Source: UBA9732 sp045116915
GTDB lineage: Bacteria; Spirochaetota; Spirochaetia; Sphaerochaetales; Sphaerochaetaceae
Length of the DNA stretch: 18,658 bases
Reading direction: 5' to 3'
NCBI GenBank assembly: GCA_045116915.1
Contig: JBGUMQ010000075.1
Location: 1 to 18,658 of the forward strand
In this document: one piece after another, positions 14,493-18,658 of the stretch
Numbering within the stretch: position 1 is the stretch's first letter
How the letters are laid out: each line of letters begins with the position of its first letter
Translations under genes and position numbers: made by a program
The notes under the pieces: generated by a model
The model's database searches: none
The model's input: the letters and a program-made list of their open reading frames with translations, nothing else
What the model was told of the DNA's origin: nothing

Positions 14493-15068
14493 TCAGACTA
14501 CATTGACCCGGATCAGGTCGTTCACTATCTCGCGTACCTTCAACTTGTTCTGGGGGAAATAGACCATGTGGAACAGGTAGGTCTCCAGCATGATGGTAAG
14601 CTTGTCGGCGACATCCTGAGGGCTGCAATCTCGCATTTTACCCTCTTTGATGGCCTGGCGGATAAGTCTTGCAAAGAAAAGATTCAGTTTCGCTGTCCTG
14701 CGGGACACGGTCTCCGGAAGATCCTCGAACCTGTCTATCATCTTCAGGAAATTGCCGACCTGTTTCTCGAACGTGTCCGCCTTGTCCATGATGTCGTTGG
14801 AGATCATTCTGAGCTTCTCCACGGGATCGGAGACGGACCTCCATTTCTCTGAGGAATACTGGGAGAAAGCCAGGTCCGTGGTGTACTTCACGGCTTCCTG
14901 ATAGAGTTGGGACTCATCCTTGAAATACTGGTAGACCGTTGTCCTCGAAAGGTTGCAGGAGGATGCGATGAGACTGAGGTTCGCGTTCTTGCCCTCTGTC
15001 GCGTAGACCTCAAGGGCCGCCGCCATGATCTCCTTCTTCCTCTGCTCGTGGTCTATCTTCTTTGGCAT
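14493..15068 (-). CDS. TetR-family transcriptional regulator
   Basis: This 191-residue protein has a TetR-type N-terminal DNA-binding domain: a basic leader (MPKKIDHEQRKKEIM), helix 1, then the helix-turn-helix at about 30-50 (LSLIASSCNLSRTTVYQYFK). The C-terminal ligand-binding region (55-191) shows no feature that names a ligand. The gene converges on the GH3 gene with no spacer and is divergent from clpB. No Shine-Dalgarno precedes the ATG. A TATAAT box ends 6 nt upstream, which implies a leaderless message. An inverted repeat over its own promoter suggests autoregulation. Its target may be the importer operon or something elsewhere; proximity is the only hint. Confidence 0.9.
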   Translation of the reverse strand: MPKKIDHEQRKKEIMAAALEVYATEGKNANLSLIASSCNLSRTTVYQYFKDESQLYQEAVKYTTDLAFSQYSSEKWRSVSDPVEKLRMISNDIMDKADTFEKQVGNFLKMIDRFEDLPETVSRRTAKLNLFFARLIRQAIKEGKMRDCSPQDVADKLTIMLETYLFHMVYFPQNKLKVREIVNDLIRVNVV

Positions 15069-15071
15069 ATT

Positions 15072-15092
15072 GACATTATAGCTTCAAATGTC
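15072..15092. promoter_or_regulatory. Inverted repeat over the tetR -10 box, candidate operator
   Basis: GACATT (15072-15077) and AATGTC (15087-15092) are perfect inverted half-sites with a 9-nt gap, spanning the tetR -10 region. Placement and size suit a TetR-family dimer acting on its own promoter. No second copy was noticed at the importer or clpB promoters. Confidence 0.4.
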
Positions 15093-15103
15093 GGAAACGT
15101 AAA
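15075..15103 (-). promoter_or_regulatory. tetR promoter, predicted leaderless
   Basis: On the - strand TTTACG (15098-15103), a 17-nt spacer and a consensus TATAAT (15075-15080) precede the tetR ATG by six nucleotides. A start seven bases after the -10 box falls on the initiation codon itself. Confidence 0.65.
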
Positions 15104-15131
15104 GGAAGTTTGTTCCTCCGGGTCCCTGTAT

Positions 15132-15160
15132 TTGCCGATTGCCCTGCGTTTTTGTATTTT
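15132..15160 (+). promoter_or_regulatory. clpB promoter
   Basis: TTGCCG (15132-15137) and TATTTT (15155-15160) are spaced by 17 nt, a sigma70-like arrangement. Transcription would start near 15167 and give a leader of about 59 nt. No CIRCE element is present. Whether a heat-shock sigma factor reads this promoter cannot be told from sequence. Confidence 0.5.
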
Positions 15161-15178
15161 AGTGTCAGAACGCCGGTC

Positions 15179-15205
15179 TGCCCATGGGTTTGACCCCATA
15201 TGGCA
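15179..15205 (+). promoter_or_regulatory. Hairpin in the clpB 5' leader
   Basis: TGCC pairs with GGCA and ATGGG with CCCAT, separated by a small internal loop, around a TTTGAC loop. The nine base pairs lie in the middle of the predicted clpB leader and end about 10 nt before the GAGGTGA ribosome binding site. It could affect message stability or translation; no known family is recognised. Confidence 0.4.
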
Positions 15206-15225
15206 CACTAGCAGAGAGGTGAAGG

Positions 15226-17805
15226 ATGAACATCGACAAGTTTACGATAAAAATGAAGGAGGCCCTCCAGGGGGCCGAGAACCTCGCCACGAGGTACAAC
15301 AACGCGGAGATAGGCAACGAGCACATGTTCCTTGCCATACTCCAGCAACAGGACGGGATCGCAGAGCCTTTGTTCGCGAAGGTCGGAATCGATTTCCAGG
15401 GTCTTCTCAATGAGACGCGCTCCATGGTGGACAGGCTCCCGAAGGCTTATGGCGGCGCCGTCAACATCGGCATATCGCGCGCTCTCTACCAGGTCCTCAC
15501 GGAGGCCCAGGCGGAGGCTGACAAGTTCAAGGACGAGTATGTCTCCACGGAGCATGTCATACTGGCCCTGCTGGGTGACGACGGCCAGACGGGTCGTCTT
15601 CTCAAGCGCTACGGCCTGACCAGGGATGCGCTCATGCAGGCGCTGCAGAGCATCCGCGGAAGCCAGCGTGTGACGGATCAGGACGCCGAGAGCAAGTACC
15701 AGGCGCTCCAGAAGTACTGCCGTGACATGACCGCCCTGGCAAGACAGGGCAAGATGGACCCCGTCATAGGACGTGACGAGGAGATAAGGCGCGTCATGCA
15801 GGTGCTGTCCCGAAAGACGAAGAACAACCCGGTGCTCATCGGTGAGCCCGGAGTCGGAAAGACGGCCATCGTGGAGGGTCTTGCGCAGAGGATCGTGGGC
15901 GGCGATGTTCCCGATTCGCTGAAGGACAAGAGCCTCCTGTCGCTTGATGTCGGCGCACTTGTGGCCGGTGCCAAGTTCCGCGGCGAGTTCGAGGAACGTC
16001 TGAAGGCTGTCGTCAACGAGATCACCAGGAGCGAAGGAAAAATCATCCTCTTCATAGATGAGCTCCACACCATTGTCGGTGCCGGTGCCGCGGAGGGATC
16101 CACAGACGCCTCCAACCTCATCAAGCCGGCTCTGGCACGCGGAGAACTGCATGCCATCGGAGCCACGACCCTTGACGAGTACCGCAAGTACATAGAGAAG
16201 GACAAGGCCCTGGAAAGACGATTCCAGCCTGTTTTTGCTTCCGAACCCTCGGTTGAGGACACCATTTCCATCCTCCGTGGAATCAAGGACCGCTACGAGG
16301 TCCATCACGGCGTGCGCATAAAGGACGATGCCCTTGTGGCCGCCGCAGTGCTTTCAAACAGGTACATAACCAACAGGTTCCTGCCGGACAAGGCCATAGA
16401 CCTGATAGACGAGGCCGCAAGCCAGCTCAAGATAGAAATCGAGAGCCAGCCCGAGGAGCTGGACAAGATCGAGCGCAAACTCATGCAGCTCCAGATAGAG
16501 CAGCAGGCGCTTTCCAAGGAAGACGATCCCTCGTCCAGGAACAGACTGGAGAAGATCAACGCCGAACTCGCCGACCTGAAGAACACCAGGGATACGATGC
16601 ATCTGAGATGGGAGAACGAGAGGAACGCCATCGAGGGCATCCGCGAGAAGAAGTCCCGCCTTGAGGAGCTGAGGACCCAGGAGAGCATCGCCGAACGCAA
16701 CGGCGATTTCGCCAAGGCGGCAGAGATCGTGCACGGCCAGATCCCGCAGCTCCAGAAGGAGATCGAGGAGGACAGCGCAAGGCTCAAGGCGGTGCAGGGG
16801 GACAACAAGCTCCTGCGCGAGGAAGTGGATGAGGACGATATCGCAAGGATCGTCTCTTCCTGGACCGGAGTCCCCGTTGCCAAGATGCAGGGCTCGGAGA
16901 TGCAGAAGTACCTGAACCTTGAGAAGACGCTTTCGGAAAGGGTCATAGGGCAGGACGAAGCCATCGCCGCGGTCGCGAACGCCATCAGGCGCAACAAGAC
17001 CGGTATCGGCGACGACCACAGGCCTCTCGGATCGTTCCTGTTCGCAGGCCCCACGGGTGTGGGAAAGACAGAGCTGGCCAAGGTCCTTGCCGGTATGCTG
17101 TTCGATGACGAGAAGGCGCTGACCCGCATAGACATGTCGGAGTACATGGAGAAGTTCAGCGTATCGCGTCTGATCGGAGCACCCCCGGGATATGTCGGGT
17201 ACGACGAGGGCGGACAGCTGACGGAGGTCGTCAGAAGGCGTCCATATTCCGTGGTCCTTTTCGATGAGATAGAGAAGGCCCATCCAGATGTGTTCAACGT
17301 CCTGCTCCAGATCCTGGATGACGGAAGGCTCACGGACGGACAGGGAAGACTGGTTGACTTCACCAACACGATCATCATCATGACCAGCAACCTGGGAAGC
17401 CGCCAGCTGATGGAGGCACCGGACCTGAAGACCGGCCATGAGGCTGTAATGGAGGTCATACGCGGTGCGTTCAAGCCCGAGTTCATCAACAGGATTGATG
17501 AGATAATCATCTTCAACAGGCTCGGAAAGGAGCAGATATCGGCGATCGTGTCGCTGCAGCTCGGAAAGCTTGCGCAGAGGCTCTCCAACAGGAACCTCAC
17601 ACTCAAGTGGGACGACAGTGTGGTGGATATGGTGAGCGAGGCCGGATTCGATCCGGATTACGGTGCAAGACCCATCAAGCGCGCCATCCAGACAATGGTG
17701 GAGAACCCGCTTGCGGTGGATATGCTGCACGGACGCTTCAGCGACGGCGACACCATCAGCGTCAGCGCACCGGACGGACAGCTGAGGATAGAGAGGTCCG
17801 TCTGA
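15226..17805 (+). CDS. clpB: ATP-dependent disaggregase ClpB
   Basis: ClpB is a hexameric AAA+ chaperone that, with the DnaK system, pulls polypeptides out of aggregates after heat stress. The 859-residue length is full size. The order is a Clp N-domain (1-145), AAA1 with Walker A GEPGVGKT at 206-213 and the FIDELHTIVGAG Walker B region, a coiled-coil middle domain (about 400-520, rich in Glu/Lys/Gln with KIERKLMQLQIEQQAL), and AAA2 with Walker A GPTGVGKT at 608-615, the pore segment GAPPGYVGYDEGG, and Walker B VVLFDEIEKAHPDVF. The middle domain separates ClpB from ClpA or ClpC. GAGGTGA lies about 4 nt before the ATG. The gene has its own promoter and appears monocistronic. It converges with the nucleotidyltransferase gene, with 10 nt between stops and no terminator visible in the gap. 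Confidence 0.98.
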   Translation: MNIDKFTIKMKEALQGAENLATRYNNAEIGNEHMFLAILQQQDGIAEPLFAKVGIDFQGLLNETRSMVDRLPKAYGGAVNIGISRALYQVLTEAQAEADKFKDEYVSTEHVILALLGDDGQTGRLLKRYGLTRDALMQALQSIRGSQRVTDQDAESKYQALQKYCRDMTALARQGKMDPVIGRDEEIRRVMQVLSRKTKNNPVLIGEPGVGKTAIVEGLAQRIVGGDVPDSLKDKSLLSLDVGALVAGAKFRGEFEERLKAVVNEITRSEGKIILFIDELHTIVGAGAAEGSTDASNLIKPALARGELHAIGATTLDEYRKYIEKDKALERRFQPVFASEPSVEDTISILRGIKDRYEVHHGVRIKDDALVAAAVLSNRYITNRFLPDKAIDLIDEAASQLKIEIESQPEELDKIERKLMQLQIEQQALSKEDDPSSRNRLEKINAELADLKNTRDTMHLRWENERNAIEGIREKKSRLEELRTQESIAERNGDFAKAAEIVHGQIPQLQKEIEEDSARLKAVQGDNKLLREEVDEDDIARIVSSWTGVPVAKMQGSEMQKYLNLEKTLSERVIGQDEAIAAVANAIRRNKTGIGDDHRPLGSFLFAGPTGVGKTELAKVLAGMLFDDEKALTRIDMSEYMEKFSVSRLIGAPPGYVGYDEGGQLTEVVRRRPYSVVLFDEIEKAHPDVFNVLLQILDDGRLTDGQGRLVDFTNTIIIMTSNLGSRQLMEAPDLKTGHEAVMEVIRGAFKPEFINRIDEIIIFNRLGKEQISAIVSLQLGKLAQRLSNRNLTLKWDDSVVDMVSEAGFDPDYGARPIKRAIQTMVENPLAVDMLHGRFSDGDTISVSAPDGQLRIERSV

Positions 17806-17815
17806 TCGGTGATTC

Positions 17816-18451
17816 TCAGCCGTTGACCTGACGGTAGTCCTGGATGCTGTCTATGTCACGGATCCAGGATGTGTCGGTGAACAATGGCGTGAATACGTTG
17901 CAATCGCGTAATACTTTGCTTACTGTCCAGTCGTCAGGACATCGCAGTATGGATTCTTTTAGATTGTATGAATGGAGGACAGGGTGCCCCGGCACCTTGT
18001 CCTCTTCTGTCTTGCAGAACGGTCTGACCGCATCCCGGTCTTCCAGCAGAGGAACCAGAGCGGCGTAGTGTCCGGCCGTGATCAGCGGCATGTCGGCAAG
18101 GGATATGAAGAAAGGGGAACCTTCCGTGACCTCTGCCACTCCCTTCTTCGTGGAGGAGAACTGGCCGTTCCTGTAGTCGGGGTTGTCCACTATAAGCATC
18201 TCAAGCCTGGCATCGGTCTTCCCGATGAATTCCTTGCATGGAAGCAGGGCCTTCTCCACAGACCGGCGCCTGTATCCGGTCACCACGATCAGGGTGTCGG
18301 TTCCGTTGGTCTCCTTCGAATGGCTTTCCAGGAAACGCAGGGCCTGGAGGCAGCAGTGCGCCACCATGGGCATTCCGTTGTACGGCAGGAGCATCTTGTT
18401 CTCCTTTCCCATCCTGGACGATGTTCCGGCTGCGAGCATGACTATGTCCAT
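17816..18451 (-). CDS. MobA/MocA-like nucleotidyltransferase (NTP_transferase family)
   Basis: This 211-residue protein has the Rossmann-like nucleotidyltransferase fold of the MobA/MocA group. The signature LAAGTSSRMGKENKMLL at 6-22 binds the nucleotide. SLADMPLI at 118-125 carries the metal-binding Asp120, and PGHPVL at 154-159 is the usual late loop. MocA and MobA members attach CMP or GMP to molybdopterin; others act on sugar phosphates or phosphocholine. No molybdenum genes lie nearby, so the substrate is unknown. ATG 18451 is chosen because AGGAGG lies just upstream and the LAAG motif follows at once. The frame is open to a TTG at 18493. It is divergent from the DUF554 gene, with starts 71 nt apart. 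Confidence 0.82.
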   Translation of the reverse strand: MDIVMLAAGTSSRMGKENKMLLPYNGMPMVAHCCLQALRFLESHSKETNGTDTLIVVTGYRRRSVEKALLPCKEFIGKTDARLEMLIVDNPDYRNGQFSSTKKGVAEVTEGSPFFISLADMPLITAGHYAALVPLLEDRDAVRPFCKTEEDKVPGHPVLHSYNLKESILRCPDDWTVSKVLRDCNVFTPLFTDTSWIRDIDSIQDYRQVNG

Positions 18452-18486
18452 GTGTTCCTCCTGTGCGTACATGGTACCACAACTCT

Positions 18487-18515
18487 TTACCAACGATTCC
18501 GCTTTTTCCTATAAT
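18487..18515 (+). promoter_or_regulatory. Promoter of the DUF554 gene, predicted leaderless
   Basis: A consensus TATAAT (18510-18515) ends seven nucleotides before ATG 18523, with TTACCA (18487-18492) 17 nt upstream; TTTACC one base earlier is the alternative -35. No Shine-Dalgarno fits between the -10 box and the ATG, so the message probably starts at or next to the start codon. Confidence 0.6.
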
Positions 18516-18522
18516 TGCTGCC

Positions 18523-18658
18523 ATGTTGGCCGTCTTCATCAATTGCGCGACAGTTATTGTGGGATCGCTCATAGGTCTTCTCGTGGGAAAACACCTGAAG
18601 GAGAGCTTCAAGGAGGTTGTTTTCGCATGCAGCGGCCTGATCACGCTTGTGATGGGGA
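18523..18658 (+). CDS. DUF554 membrane protein, N-terminal part (partial, runs off right edge)
   Basis: Forty-five residues are visible before the window ends. They begin MLAVFINCATVIVGSLIG, a hydrophobic membrane segment with the conserved small-residue turn, then LLVGKHLKESFKEVVFACSG and a second hydrophobic stretch. This matches the start of the DUF554 (YdfK-like) family, a polytopic inner-membrane protein of unknown function, usually about 230 residues. The start is chosen from the fit to the family N-terminus and the TATAAT box seven nucleotides upstream. The call rests on a short fragment. Confidence 0.7.
   Translation, partial: MLAVFINCATVIVGSLIGLLVGKHLKESFKEVVFACSGLITLVMG

Noticed and set aside
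15070..15075. TTGACA on the + strand as a clpB -35 box
   Set aside because: No -10 box is found 16-18 nt downstream, and the TTGCCG-17-TATTTT pair closer to clpB fits better.
15161..15225. CIRCE/HrcA operator upstream of clpB
   Set aside because: The TTAGCACTC-N9-GAGTGCTAA repeat is absent from the leader and promoter.
16305..17730. Two long - strand open frames (more than 430 codons) inside clpB
   Set aside because: They mirror the clpB coding frame, have Ser/Arg-rich or His/Leu-rich composition, no recognisable motif and no ribosome binding site.
18452..18493. N-terminal extension of the nucleotidyltransferase to a TTG start
   Set aside because: The AGGAGG site lies inside this extension and directly before ATG 18451, where the family N-terminus begins.

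Overview
The window reads as an accessory and housekeeping stretch of a moderately GC-rich, diderm, sugar-fermenting bacterium. A spirochaete of the Sphaerochaeta/Treponema-related group fits best. The main clue is a pair of signal peptides ending in 'FAQS' and 'TAQS' with no lipobox cysteine, typical of that group. The other clues are a CUT1 sugar importer without a local ATPase, a RmuC homologue and ClpB. This placement is an inference, since no rRNA or marker tree is available.

Region 1 (1-5230, + strand) is the 3' part of a myo-inositol catabolic operon: the C-terminus of a phosphoglycerate kinase of archaeal-like sequence, then iolE, iolB, iolD and a LarA-type nickel-pincer racemase/epimerase. 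Genes overlap by 1-4 nt or lie 12-24 nt apart, and the operon ends at a bidirectional terminator. The inositol steps present run from 2-keto-myo-inositol (IolE, dehydration), through the dione (IolD, ring hydrolysis), to 5-deoxyglucuronate isomerisation (IolB). IolG, IolC, IolJ and IolA are not in the window and may lie upstream of position 1.

Region 2 (5245-8217, - strand) holds a secreted phosphodiester-glycosidase-domain (NAGPA/DUF2233) protein with an unusual PQGQ-rich linker, EF-hand-like loops and an Ig-like C-terminus. Upstream of it is rmuC.

Region 3 (8296-14492, + strand) is a glycan uptake and processing operon: a good sigma70-type promoter, a periplasmic solute-binding protein, a strong intercistronic hairpin, two CUT1 permeases, a second NAGPA-domain protein without a signal peptide, and a cytosolic GH3 beta-N-acetylhexosaminidase-like enzyme. 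The last three genes are linked by ATGA overlaps. The pairing of an extracytoplasmic and a cytosolic phosphodiester glycosidase with a GH3 enzyme and an importer is the best candidate here for an undescribed catabolic system, probably for a phosphodiester-containing or amino-sugar glycan.

Region 4 (14493-18658) contains a convergent TetR-family regulator, clpB with its own promoter and a 5'-UTR hairpin, a convergent MobA/MocA-like nucleotidyltransferase, and the start of a DUF554 membrane protein running off the right edge.

A recurring feature is that three genes (rmuC, tetR, DUF554) have no Shine-Dalgarno but carry a sigma70-like promoter whose -10 box ends 6-7 nt before the ATG. This predicts leaderless mRNAs. 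The other genes have clear AGGAGG-type sites. No tRNA, rRNA, CRISPR array or insertion sequence was recognised, and no gene-free stretch exceeds 300 bases.
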